A stretch of 14,000 nt of DNA from Glandiceps talaboti (taxonomy: Eukaryota; Hemichordata; Enteropneusta; Spengelidae), in contig NC_135554.1 of assembly GCF_964340395.1 (NCBI RefSeq), positions 21,951,592 to 21,965,591 on the forward strand, read 5' to 3'. Of this stretch, positions 1 to 9,708 are shown in pieces. Under the pieces are notes generated by a model. The model saw only the letters and a program-made list of their open reading frames with translations, ran no database searches and had not been told where the DNA came from. Both the position numbers and the translations under genes were made by a program. The first letter of the stretch is position 1. Each line of letters begins with the position of its first letter.

Positions 1-197
1 CTAAAACTTTACAAAAGTTCCCCGTGCAAACATTAGCAAAAAGCAAAGAAAACCATGTAAAATTACCAAATTACAACTCTCTATTCTAAAAGTTTGTCAA
101 AAAACTCAGATACGTACCTCAGTGTTATCATAATCCCACTGCAGTGCTACCAAGTATCAATGCAAGCACACAACCTCATCAAGTTGACTGAGTGTAC

Positions 198-294
198 CTA
201 AAACTCAACGAGATTTTTCTCCTTCCTGTTCTCCGCTTCCTTCATCAATAACAACAGCTGTGTATAGATTTCAACTTCCAACAAGGGTTCTGAC
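198..294 (-). other. Weak candidate exon
   Basis: On the complement strand, an acceptor-like CCCTTCCCCTGTAG is followed at 294 by an open frame reading RSEPLLEVEIYTQLLLLMK and then AENRKEKNLVEF, ending in TAG at 198-200. The composition is helical and charged, unlike the surrounding frames. Downstream on the same strand, GAG|GTACGTATC near 118 is a consensus-like donor. This could be the end of a gene lying mostly outside the window. The family is not recognised and the case rests on composition and one splice signal. Confidence 0.2.
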
Positions 295-928
295 CTACAG
301 GGGAAGGGATAGAATATCGTTGATTCCTTGCATGGAGTTTTTTAGAAAACCTTTGAGGCCAACGACAACACTGTCTTTCAGCTGACCTCAAACAAATAAC
401 TGCAGGGTTTGAGGCTATTGTAAGCAAATAACACAGACTTTAACTAAACATGCACAGGCAATCTAATCAGTCCAAGGTGATTGCGATCTATCTTTAATTG
501 ATTTCAAGTGCAGCTACTATGAAACATGAAACCTGGAGAGTTGGAACATTATGGGATACATTCTCTGACAACTAATTAAATACTTCTAATGAATAACTTT
601 GATCTTCTTCTAATTTACCCACGTTTTTTCTCAGCTTTAGTTCACGGCGTAAGTTGACAAAATTTAAAGACGTGTATCTCACAATGTTGCTTTTATCACT
701 GACGGAGCCCGGAGGGAAGAACTTTTAAACATCAAGATTTTTTCCGTCAATGAATTATCCTGAGTGACATTATGGGCTCTTTTTTTTTTGCCAGTTCTCT
801 GTGTCTTTTGTTTCCCTACTTTTGAGATTTTTGTAAATCATATAGTTTTCAAAATTCACATAAATCATTTCAATGAAAAATTAGGCAGATTAGGGCATTT
901 CAATTCCTGGTCAAGTTGAATAATATTA

Positions 929-1222
929 CAGGGCTCGAAATTAACAGTAGTCACATGTCCACAGACTACCAATTCATGTCATGGGGCTACCATAATTTGC
1001 AGCTGGTGGTAGCCCACTCAGGCTACCACTGATTATGTGATGATTTAAAGAATGGAAGATTTTGGACATGATAGTATTTTGATAATATACTTATTTCCGA
1101 GAGAGGAACTTTGTTTTCAGTTCAGGAATATTATGACTATTGGTCACCCTCCTTGGGCTACCACTTTCTGAAATTGATAGCCCACTAGGACTAACAAAGA
1201 AAGAAGTTAACTTCAAGTCCTG
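929..1222. mobile_element. MITE-like element with CAGGG...CCTG inverted ends
   Basis: The left end reads CAGGGCTCGAAATTAAC and the right end, read on the complement, CAGGACTTGAAGTTAAC. They match at 14 of 17 positions, and the match extends outward by TTA/TAA (926-1225). The 294-bp interior has no useful reading frame. It contains the word GGGCTACCA or TAGCCCACT several times (around 985, 1009, 1155 and 1178), so the interior is itself partly repetitive. CAGGG ends are common in hAT-type non-autonomous elements, but no convincing 8-bp target duplication is visible, so the superfamily is unassigned. Confidence 0.5.
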
Positions 1223-1225
1223 TAA

Positions 1226-4080
1226 CAGTCTTTTATCTAATATCAACAAAGCCATGAGGGATTAGATCAGATTTTGAATTAGCATACTATTAATACATTT
1301 ATCATATCTTTATAAGTTAATCCTATTAAATCAGTATTATGTAAATTCTTTAGGTACTTGAATTAATCAAAGCAATCAAAGATAAGATTACACAGAATAC
1401 CCACAATGCACTTCAGTAATCTCATGCATCAAAAATCTTTGTCCATTCATTTTTCCAGCATTTCAAAAGATAGAAATGAAAAATGTTTCATGTTCTACTT
1501 TTTCCAATTTTTTTCTTTTTTGCCAATGGAAAAACAAACTGAAAAAACAGCCTGTTTTCCCATTTTTATTTTATCTATACTATCTTAATTTTATGGGACA
1601 CTCGACTGCTATAATTTTCACTCATGATGTGAGAAACACAGCTGGCTTTTTTTGTTTTAAATTTCCCTTCCATCTGTTATAGGCAAAGTAAATATGAAGG
1701 TTGAAAAAAATACATTCCACTTGGCTTGGTAAATGAATACTAATAATAGAGTTAGGTTTTATATAACACTTTTCACTTGCATGGACCTAAAATAGTACAA
1801 ATGCTCCCTTTTACTTCCTCAACTCCCTGAGGAGCATACAATCCATCATAGCCTCTGCAAGTGAATATGTGACAAAAAGGTTATAACAAGGTCAAATTTG
1901 AATAAAACGGAATAAAAAATGTTCTAAAAATTGTCATCAAAGTTGACACTTTTTTCATTTTCATACAATAAATGTCATTAAACTTAATTTTTGAAAAAAA
2001 AATTCTTTTAATTCTTTTTTTAATTTGATGTATCCCCCCCCCCTGTCTAATTTTTCATAGCTTCAATGTTGTCAAGATAACTGGCTTAACCTTTGACCTA
2101 ACCACAAGATAGCAGGGATTAAAAGATTACCAGTAGGTTAAGATTAAAACATCTCCAGTTTTTTGTTTATATTTTGTTCTTTGTTTCATTTTCCTGTACT
2201 GATAAACCCCTCCCCCAAAATATATTATGTCTACTAAATAAATAAATAAGTTACCCTATGTTAAATCTCGTGTTTATTTTATCAGAGCATGAACTCCTTC
2301 TTTGGTCAGTTCCAGCTGAATAAGCAAAGCAAGATATCTATTCTTTGTATTTTCCATATTTAGTAAATCTATTTTGTATATTGAAGAGAATTCTTTGAAA
2401 GTAACACAATTCTCATTGAAAATGTTTGTCATTTATTTCATTATTTTACTTCGAAAAGGTAAAAGAAATCAATATTGATACTGTAAAATACTGATTTGGT
2501 ACAAGTCAACCAAACTCAATCTATGTCTCTTTCCCCCCCCCCACCCCCACTACCCAAAAAAACCTTCGTTCTAAACTTTATAAGTGTGTACATATTAAAA
2601 ATACACTGTAATACCTCTGTGAAAATTATACTACTCCACCCCACCCCACACAAAAAAAGCAAACAAAAAAAGGACAACCCCCCCCCCCCCAAATAATTTT
2701 TTTTCTAAAGTTTATATTCATGTAGTGTTCATGTACACATACAATAATATTGAGATAATACTGCTGTGAAAACTACTGTCTATGAAGGCATACTAGTAAA
2801 ACATGTAATGTCAAATAAAGTTTAAATTTAGTGAAATTGTTATACAATGTGAACCAAAGTGTGTATGGGGGGGGGATTTTTTGAGGAAATGGATCCTAAA
2901 GTAAAATAAACATGTAATGGTTAAAATAACAGCATTCTGTCATAATTCAGGAATAACACTACCCAAAAGGTACAGGTATGTGGTTTCACCTTCCAAGGAA
3001 CAAGTTATCTTTGTTTACTATGTTTAAAATATCCCTCCAACTCATATTGACAAAAGTATTTTGGTAGTAAATGTACCTTTTGTAAGTGAATATAGTGTAA
3101 ATATTGGTACACACCTTGTATTGTGTGGTTTGTAACACTGTTTTTTTGTTTCTATTTTTACATTTACCTGACTCAACTAGAATCAATGTGTCGTTGTTAG
3201 TATATATACAACACTAACATTACTTTGTAAAATGGATCCCAAAAACACAGTTGTGTACCCAAGTAGGGGTCGGGTGGTTTAGGGAGGGTATATTCTGGAA
3301 TAAATGGTCCCTGATTTGAACATTTCTAGTACACATTAAATAAACGAAACAATGTTATTTTTCAAGTTTTCAATATCTAAATTCACTATTTCAGTGATAT
3401 AGTTGTACAGCGCCCTTTTGCAAGTTGTCAACGATTTATTCTGATTCTTTGGTAGTCTAACATTTATTGTGTAGATTCAAAAATCAAAATGGTATAATTC
3501 TGTCTTCCATGTGACTAACAAAGGCTTTTAATAGTAATTCCATCGAGTTCCCTCAATGACAAGGAACTCAATGAAAATCATCAAAAGATTAATTATTCTA
3601 GGCTGATAATCTTGTGAAACAAAAGTGTCATGGTGGCAGAGACCAACAATTTATGCTAGCTGAAAACAACACTGTTCACTTCAAGAGTCATATATTCTAC
3701 ATTCTCGCAAGCTAGAGCTGAAGCAACTAAAAAATGGGTACATTCTGGATGGTGCCATAAAGAGGCCTGTGGTTTAGGAAGTTACAAATTCTAGGGCCTA
3801 ACACTTCTTCACTATCAAGGCTACAGATCTGTGACTATATGACAGTATTATATTGTCTCAATTTTATGATACTTTAAAGGTCCACTTTGGGTTAGGATTA
3901 AAATTCAGGTGTGAAAACCATTGTTTGGTAGATCGAGTTATAGAAAAACTTGGTCCAGAACAAAAGAATGATCCCACATAATCTTTATTGAACATTTGTG
4001 TGATGACCCGGGACTGAAACATAGCCCTTATTACAGCAGAAGTAAGTAAGTAAGGTGTGCAGGAACAAAAGTCATAATGG
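1226..4080. other. No gene seen
   Basis: AT-rich sequence with A/T runs, the poly-C cluster and an (AAAT)n patch (2235-2249). Open frames of 60-68 codons on both strands are low-complexity and lack splice or start context. Nothing here could be assigned to a protein or RNA family. Confidence 0.6.
2034..2875. repeat. Cluster of poly-C / poly-G tracts
   Basis: C runs of 10 (2034-2043), 10 (2533-2542, followed by ACCCCCAC) and 13 (2678-2690), and a G run of 9 (2867-2875), lie within 850 bp. Another 12-base C run is at 6391-6402. Each is next to an A- or T-rich run. They are simple sequence, prone to length error in assembly, and generate spurious Pro-rich open frames. Confidence 0.9.
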
Positions 4081-4123
4081 ATGCAATCATTGCACGTGTC
4101 TGTCATTTGCAGAGGGTTTATAT
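4081..4123 (-). repeat. Inverted, isolated unit of the 4215-4354 array
   Basis: Read on the complement, this segment is TATAAACCCTCTGCAAATG followed by ACAGACACGTGCAATGATTG. It closely matches the third unit of the array (4310-4354) in opposite orientation. With that unit it could form a stem of about 40 bp around a 186-bp loop. It probably arose by inversion or template switching during growth of the array. Confidence 0.7.
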
Positions 4124-4214
4124 ATATTATGAGGTTTCCAGTGTCTGTATTTGAATATTAATAGTTCGCATGCAGTACATTCATGAAATCTTATATGCAG
4201 TCTTTGTTTGAATT

Positions 4215-4354
4215 CACCCTCTGCAAAAGACAGATACATGCATGCATGAATTGTATGTGAATCACCCTCTGCAAAAGACAGGCACATGAAACAACTGTAT
4301 TACAATGTATATAAACCACCCTCTGCAAAAGACAGACACATGCATGAATTGTAT
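4215..4354 (+). repeat. Tandem array of three units, period 48-54 bp
   Basis: Units begin with CACCCTCTGCAAAAGACAG at 4215, 4263 and 4317. Each is followed by a version of ACACATGCATGAATTGTAT and a variable spacer. The array explains the long complement-strand open frame here, whose translation repeats 'LLQRV' three times, so that frame is not a gene. Confidence 0.85.
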
Positions 4355-4654
4355 TATGTACACAGTTTACTTTCTTTGAGTCGATCCTTGGAACTGATAT
4401 GCTACCAGTAAATACTATTCTGTAGTACATGGAAAGATATAAACTATCTTGGGGTGTCTTTGGTTTTCTGGCATTACTCCTGTCTAGTGATTTACTTGGT
4501 ATTTTTGCCTTAGATCCTACAGCACTCAGTATAATGTTATGCCAGAGTAAAAATGTCTGGAGACAAACATGCCATTTATAACTTGTATATATTTGTTTAA
4601 ACATGACATTAAATCATTTATTAAGTCTGGCATACAAACTCACATCAGGACACA

Positions 4655-5040
4655 ATGTTATATTTTAGAACAGGGCAGTATGCTAATATGATTCAAGACT
4701 ATATATGAAGAACAGTACTTTGATAATAGCATGTATCTCCATGCTACGGTCCTTTTACGACAATAGTGTGACTCCAGGCTAGACTGGTACTATAGAACAG
4801 GACGGCATGGATTCCAGGCTATACTGTACGTCGTAGAACAGGACAGTATGGATTCCAGGCTATACTGTAGAACAGGACAGCATGGATTGCAGGATTCTAG
4901 GACAGCATAAACTTCAAGTTGTATAATATCATGGACTGGGACAGTATGGATTTCATTCTATATTTCAGACTATTACTATAGGATTGACACTACAGTAATA
5001 GACTCAAAGTTGTACTGTAGACTATAGGGCAGTATAATTA
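4655..5040 (+). repeat. Degenerate minisatellite, period about 40 bp
   Basis: The best units share TAGAACAGGACAGTATGGAT followed by TCCAGGCTATACTG. TCCAGGCT recurs at 4773, 4813 and 4854, a period of 40-41. Further decayed or shortened units can be followed on both sides: GAACAGGGCAGTATG near 4670, GGACAGCATGGATTGCAGG near 4877, and GGGACAGTATGGATTTC near 4940. No reading frame follows the period. Confidence 0.7.
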
Positions 5041-6206
5041 ATTATGGATCATTCATTGAAATTTAGGATAGTCAAAGACAGAAAGCAGAATTTTGAAAAC
5101 ACTAAGTGATTCAGTGCTACCAGTAGTATCATATATAACATGGATATAGTACTAGATCAGTTATAAGCTCTAGTTTACCTTGAAGTACAGAGAAAACCTC
5201 TATGGACGCACCTTGTCATGAGATTTTAAGCTGCTTACAGCCAACAGAAAAGTACACAGTAAAAGTGCAGGGGAAGTATGTTAGTATGGTGAAACCATGT
5301 AGAAATTGCTATACATCAGTCAATTCTGAAGGGGCCCATTGGAATCGGATTTCTCTCTGAACTTTTCACATGTCAACTTGTTAACAAAAAATAAAACATC
5401 TGCAGCTCGATCTGCACTTCTAAACAATGAAATTTTGAGTCTTTTTTACTGTGATCGAGGTTGTAAATCTATGTTGAAAATCAGTCTCCTGATTGTAACT
5501 GTATTTTCTAGTCGACCAATGGCATGTGTGTATATACTGCAAACATAAACTTTGCCTCAAGGTTTATACCATAAACTAGCTGACTTTTAGCTTGTAATAC
5601 TCACACAGCAAACATTACCTTTCAGAGTAACTTTAATATTGGGTTTTTGTTTTTCACAACTCACAGGAAGTTCACTAGCTACAATCAACTTTATTTTAAT
5701 GTAATAGCTAGAATGAAACTCTTTAGTGTTTTTCTCTAAGGCTAGGTTTGTTGAAAAGTGGTGATTAAAAGAAAGAGCAGGAAATCTGGAAAGACTCTAA
5801 TACTTTTCAGGATTACTTTTACAGGGTGTGATTTAGTGGAAACTCCTAGTAAAATGACCAGGGCACTCAATTTTACCTATTAAAACAATACAAAGATAGA
5901 GTTTATACTCACTGATGTGAAGGTGAGAGTCAATAACTTTTCTCCTCTCCTAGACATACATCACCTCTAAAGTTAGTAGCTCTGCAAAAAACTCTACTTC
6001 TCCTGGTGTCTACAAGAAGTCTACTGAGACGAGGTCATTGTACACCCAGCTGACAACACAGCCTTCAAACATTCATAATTATGGCCTATTATTTACAGTA
6101 TCTAGTGTTCAACACTGGCTGGGTGGGTATTGATATCAGCAGGAGTTCACACAAACAGTGTATACACAGCCTAATTAATTTCCTAGTGAGGGCACTCTGC
6201 TGCTAA
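5041..6206. other. No gene seen
   Basis: Mostly AT-rich unassigned sequence. After CTCCTCTCCTAG (about 5953) the + strand stays open for about 60 codons (TYITSKVSSSAKNSTSPG...) to a stop near 6131. The peptide is Ser/Thr-rich and unrecognised, so it is noted here rather than called as an exon. Confidence 0.4.
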
Positions 6207-6348
6207 ACTGCACCAAGGGAATGTCTCAAATTGTATAAACCAAGCTCCGGAAACACTGCACTGAGAGAATGTCTCAAATTGTATGGAAAGCTCCAGGGAA
6301 CACTACACTCAGGGGAAGTCTCAAATTGTCGTCTACAGTAAGCTTTGG
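6207..6348 (+). repeat. Three-copy tandem repeat, period 47-48 bp
   Basis: The core TGTCTCAAATTGTA occurs at 6222 and 6270, with a variant at 6317. Each core is preceded by a version of AACACTGCACTGAGAGAA and followed by a version of AAGCTCCRGGGAA. The short open frames starting in this block are by-products of the array. Confidence 0.75.
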
Positions 6349-6402
6349 AAGCAAAATTTCTTTTTTTTTAAAGTGCAAGGCCCCACATATCCCCCCCCCC
6401 CC
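6333..6402 (+). repeat. Direct duplication, first copy
   Basis: The segment reads AGCTTTGGAAGCAAAATTTC, then a T run, AAAGTGCAAGGCCCC and ACATATCCCC with a 12-base C tract (6391-6402). It corresponds block by block to 6583-6650, which reads AGCTCCAGAAGAAAAATCTC, TTAAAATTGCAAC and ATATCCCACCCC. The two copies are about 250 bp apart and well diverged. Confidence 0.5.
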
Positions 6403-6582
6403 TCCAACACTGAGGGAAAATGTACCGGTAGATACAAATACCTTGTCCCTGTAGTCTTCACTCCCAAAATTGGTCCACCATGGACTGTAACTGGAAGGTT
6501 GAAAATGAGTATGAAAAATATAATGACTGGGTGTTTTGCTACTTAATATGGTAATTAGAAATTAGCTACTGCATTACAATTA

Positions 6583-6650
6583 CACTGTAGGACAAGCTCC
6601 AGAAGAAAAATCTCTTTGTTAAAATTGCAACATATCCCACCCCAACCATT
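6583..6650 (+). repeat. Direct duplication, second copy
   Basis: This is the partner of 6333-6402, sharing the AAGCTYNRGAAG, ATYTC, TTAAA.TGCAA and ACATATCCC blocks in the same order. The C tract is interrupted here (CCCACCCCAACC). The AAGCTCCAG block also matches the end of the 6207-6348 tandem unit, so the duplication probably arose from that array. Confidence 0.45.
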
Positions 6651-7247
6651 GTTCACAAACAATTTTGATACTTACCAGAGTAATTAGCAGTCATTGAATC
6701 AACATTCCATTCAACTTTTTCTTTCACAGAAGTGGTCATCATACACACACAACTGTCTGATGACCATTCAGCAGTTCTGCAACTCATTATACTTTGTTTA
6801 TAGGGTGACATTTTTTTCTTTTATCATCTCGAAAATGACAGCTTGTTGAAACACTTTTTTTAAATCGAAAAAAGAAAAAAAGTAGGGATAATGTTTGTAT
6901 ATTTTGGTGATATTTTACTAGTATGCCTTAGAAATGACAATTGAAGTCCGGATACTATGGATCATTTTGTTCATCAATGGGCCAAAATTTCAGCACTAAA
7001 GGCCTAATAAAAAAAATTGTGTGGGTCCGATTGCGCTCAATTTTAGAATAGGTGAGGTAGGTAGCTTTTTTATTTTATTTTATTATCATATTTTGTTTTC
7101 TTGTGTGAGTGTCTAGTTCAGGTAGGCATGTTTCTGTTGTTTTCCATATGGTCTCTGTGTTATTGGTTTCTTCTCATCATATGTACAGCCACTACAGATT
7201 GGAAGAACAGTTTTATATTGTCTTTTTAAGTTAAAATGTCAGTTTTC

Positions 7248-7417
7248 GCATCCACTATTTCTGGCGAGACTTCACAATGTTCGCAAATTATTATTTTTTA
7301 TGACTTGGAAGAAATGCACTGTGTGACTCCCGGGTGGGGTAGTTGAAATGTAGTTTCCTGACTCTCGTAGAAGAGCCCCAAGCGGTGAGAGTCTGGGTAA
7401 CCGAAACTAGTGGATGC
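7248..7417. repeat. Short inverted-repeat segment, possible small MITE
   Basis: GCATCCACTATTTC (7249-7262) pairs with the complement of GAAACTAGTGGATGC (7403-7417) apart from one extra base. The 170-bp segment is more GC-rich than its surroundings and holds an internal GACTCTC/GAGAGTC inverted pair (about 7360-7393). Arms of 14-15 bp are weak support for a mobile element. No target duplication was found. Confidence 0.35.
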
Positions 7418-7476
7418 TTTAAGATGTAACTATAACAGACCGATCCACCTATCATTGTATCATTCTCACTTTTTAG

Positions 7477-7560
7477 CTTGTGAAGAAATATGAGAAGGTC
7501 CCTAAGGATCTGTGGTCCGAAATACAGAAGTCAAATAAAATAATTAGTCTGGCATCCATG
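7477..7560 (+). other. Candidate internal exon, 28 codons
   Basis: A pyrimidine-rich stretch ends in CATTCTCACTTTTTAG at 7476, a good splice acceptor. The next 84 bases are 28 whole codons beginning LVKKYEKVPKDLWSEIQ and ending IISLASM. They run up to ATG|GTACGC, a passable splice donor at 7561. The exon would be phase 0 at both ends, and its composition is charged and protein-like. The frame stays open past the donor to a stop near 7695, and an AATAAA lies at 7938, so a terminal exon is an alternative. I do not recognise the peptide, and no partner exon was identified in the window. Confidence 0.3.
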
Positions 7561-7695
7561 GTACGCAGTGGTGAAAGTTATTTCATGTTGAATAGTGTGG
7601 CGAGGATTCCAGGCCATAGTACAATACTCTCTCATGTGGTTTCTAAAATTTATATAGAATTCATGACGGTGTTACTTTCTACATGTTGTGTTTGA

Positions 7696-8678
7696 CAACA
7701 GACGCATTAAGTTTCTACCATAGTTTGTTATGGTATTTCATTACTGTATTTCATCACATTTGTCTTGTAAAACTACACATTAATACAAAGTGGATATGTT
7801 CTGAAACTTTTCAGTACAATCACTATCAGATAATATTTTCTGTGTCAATTAGTGACATTCTTCTACAAAGACATTATTTTACATTAAATACATCTACACA
7901 GCCATTTGTTTCCACTAGCTGAGAATCAAATCGGTGAAATAAATTACTTTTGAGGGTGCTCATCATAGCAGCACAAGGAAACGACCACAGAGTCAGTGAA
8001 AATTAGAAATTTGACAGGTTATGTTTGTTTGGTTCGCTTTGGTTGCTAGGCTACTGTAAACCTGGAAATGTCTACATTATATTTCACTGGAAAACAAAAC
8101 TGCAAAGTTAGTGACCAAAATACCTTCTTGTACATGAACACAATGCAGCGCAGTAGTCTGGTAATTAGTAAAAATTAGTCTTCAAGAACTGGCTGGCTGA
8201 AGATTGTAAAATCGCAAAATTTTCTACGTTTTACAGCATTCTGTAGCCAATCATACGACAGAACCCTGTGACGTACATGTGCGAGTACAAGTGTGGCATA
8301 CTTTGCACTTGCACAAGCAAATTATTGCAGCATTTTCTGCAGTCGTACTTTCACTAGCATAGCGCTGGAAGTGCAGTGGAAAACATTGCAAGCATGATAC
8401 CCCTGAGTACCCACACTGACACTCACATGGGGTTTTGTTATTATTAGATATGTTTATCTCAAACAGCAAATTTCCTTAAAAATCATTTTATGTGATAGGA
8501 TCGATTGTGCCCTCATTTGCATATCATTTGGCATGCGCGTGTACCAGTACAAGTAATCAGTAGAACATTATATGTAATGAAATATTACAGTACTTAGTAA
8601 GGGTCGCTGGCGAATAAGTTTGCACTACCACCACCACCACCACCACAGACGCAATTCGATTCTTTTACGGCAACACTA
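7696..8678. other. No gene seen
   Basis: This holds an AATAAA at 7938 (a possible end for a transcript using the 7477 exon), a perfect octamer ATTTGCAT at about 8515, and a cysteine-rich complement-strand frame (8251-8469). That frame reads CECQCGYSGVSC, an EGF-like spacing, but lacks the rest of an EGF domain. Confidence 0.4.
8626..8647 (+). repeat. (CAC)n microsatellite
   Basis: Seven consecutive CCA/CAC triplets follow TACTA. They give an apparent poly-histidine run in one frame, but the frame has no other gene-like property. Confidence 0.9.
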
Positions 8679-8877
8679 CACAGTCACTTGTGAGCTAATA
8701 TTCCCATCGTCGCAAACCATGGCCTGTTTTACGGCACCATTCTTAACGCGAAGTACTACTACTAGTGTAGCGGAAGAAATAACAGCTTTGGTTTGCGAGA
8801 ATGAATATTCTATTCCAGGATGATAATATTCTATTCTAGGATGATAATAATACAAATGAAAACAATGACGTTTTTTT
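8679..8877 (-). repeat. Dispersed repeat, copy B (inverted, interrupted)
   Basis: Read on the complement strand, this copy carries AACGTCATTGTTTTC, then two 21-bp direct units of the type TCATCCTRGAATAGAATATT, and after the 99-bp insertion AGCTCACAAGTGACTGTG. It matches the copies at 9106-9212 and 13236-13329 along its length. The family has no evident inverted ends and no coding potential, so it may be an internal piece of a larger element. Confidence 0.65.
8705..8803. mobile_element. 99-bp hAT-like MITE with 8-bp target duplication
   Basis: The ends are CATCGTCGCAAACCA (8705-8719) and, on the complement, CATTCTCGCAAACCA (8789-8803), 13 of 15 identical. The element is flanked by AATATTCC (8697-8704) and AATATTCT (8804-8811). 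It interrupts one copy of a dispersed repeat. The uninterrupted copy near 13296-13316 (read on the complement) contains a single AATATTCT at exactly this point. An 8-bp duplication with short inverted ends fits the hAT superfamily. The element is too short to encode a transposase and must have been moved in trans. Confidence 0.65.
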
Positions 8878-9028
8878 AGTAGCTGCAATAATTATAGCTT
8901 TGTTTTTATATACAATACTTTTTTATTCTATTTTATATTTTATTTTGTGTGACTCAACGTTTTTCGTTTTACTTTATATTTTCAAACCAAGAGCAACGAC
9001 AGAGCGAAACCGCTACACTGCAGTACAG

Positions 9029-9096
9029 TCAAAAATACCATCACCGATGTTTGCATTGCATTTCCAATGCAAACACCGCTGGCGGTAATTTTTGAA
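9029..9096. repeat. Near-complete 68-bp hairpin
   Basis: The core is a perfect inverted repeat, GTTTGCATTG (9049-9058) and CAATGCAAAC (9065-9074), with a 6-base loop. Pairing continues outward, imperfectly, to TCAAAAATACC on the left and GGTAATTTTTGA on the right, about 31 bp per arm. The size and the imperfect stem resemble a microRNA precursor, but a tiny fold-back element would look the same. There is no evidence of expression. Confidence 0.55.
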
Positions 9097-9105
9097 TATT
9101 CATAA

Positions 9106-9212
9106 ATACCAAATAACGTCATTATTTTACATTATATTATCATCCTTGCTACACTAGAATATTGTCATATCCTGGAATAGAATACATATATATATGCTCA
9201 CAAGTGACTGTG
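9106..9212 (+). repeat. Dispersed repeat, copy A
   Basis: This copy has the same order of blocks as copies B and C: ATACCAAATAACGTCATT, then ACTAGAATATTGTCATATCC and TGGAATAGAATA, then GCTCACAAGTGACTGTG. It is the most diverged of the three, with an ATATAT expansion (about 9185-9195) where the others have AATATTA. It starts about 10 bp after the 9029-9096 hairpin. Confidence 0.6.
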
Positions 9213-9308
9213 CAACATACCGGTAGTTTGTACTTCTACACACGTTGACCATCACCATCTTTGAAAAACTCATATTGGTAACAGCAGACCACCGGCTGAG
9301 GTACTTGA

Positions 9309-9351
9309 GTACATCACAGTCCCTCCCTATGGATAGAGGGACTGTGAGTAC
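9309..9351. repeat. 43-bp hairpin with 11-bp perfect stem
   Basis: CACAGTCCCTC (9315-9325) is followed after 10 bases by its exact complement GAGGGACTGTG (9336-9346). A single-base bulge then allows GTAC on each side to extend the stem to about 16 bp. It is not followed by a T run and there is no gene end nearby, so its role is unknown. Confidence 0.6.
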
Positions 9352-9708
9352 ATGTTTCCCGTTTTGTACTGTCCCTGCCCGCCTTTTTTGAGAGCGTCCA
9401 TCGCGTTGGCAGAAACTACAACTTACACGATCGCTAGAGGGCGTATTTATCAGTGGACGATGCCGGGCAGCGGGTACACACACAGTGGTGTAGTAAGCAA
9501 CTATCTAGGATTTGCACATATTATAATACAATTATAATAAATTACAAAATATATGACTAGTATAAAAATCACAGTGAGAAACAAACAAACCAAAGGGAGG
9601 TAAGAGTGAGAAAAAACTTTATTTTTCAAATGTTAGTAGTCAAAATATCTAACCTCTAAACTATAAGCTATTCTATATTAGTTTTTAACAAAATCTTGTG
9701 GGTTTTAT

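Noticed and set aside
198-294. Resemblance of PLLEVEIYTQLL to a proteasome lid subunit (PSMD3-like LLPEVEAYLQLL).
   Set aside because: The similarity covers about 12 residues and stops abruptly, so I kept only a weak unnamed exon.
4191-4604. A 137-codon complement-strand open frame.
   Set aside because: Its lower third is translated tandem repeat (LLQRV three times), and the upper part has no recognised motif or clear splice signals.
7355-7415. tRNA-like or SINE-promoter-like words (CCAAGCGGTGAGAG).
   Set aside because: No matching box B, acceptor stem or T-arm could be placed at the proper distance.
8251-8469. EGF-like CECQCGYSGVSC on the complement strand.
   Set aside because: Only one half of an EGF pattern is present, the rest of the frame has no matching cysteines or glycines, and no splice sites frame it.
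8620-8823. A + strand open frame with a His tract.
   Set aside because: It is made of the (CAC)n microsatellite followed by repeat copy B and the 99-bp element.
9154-9483. A 109-codon complement-strand open frame.
   Set aside because: It crosses repeat copy A and the 9309-9351 hairpin, and no domain is recognisable.
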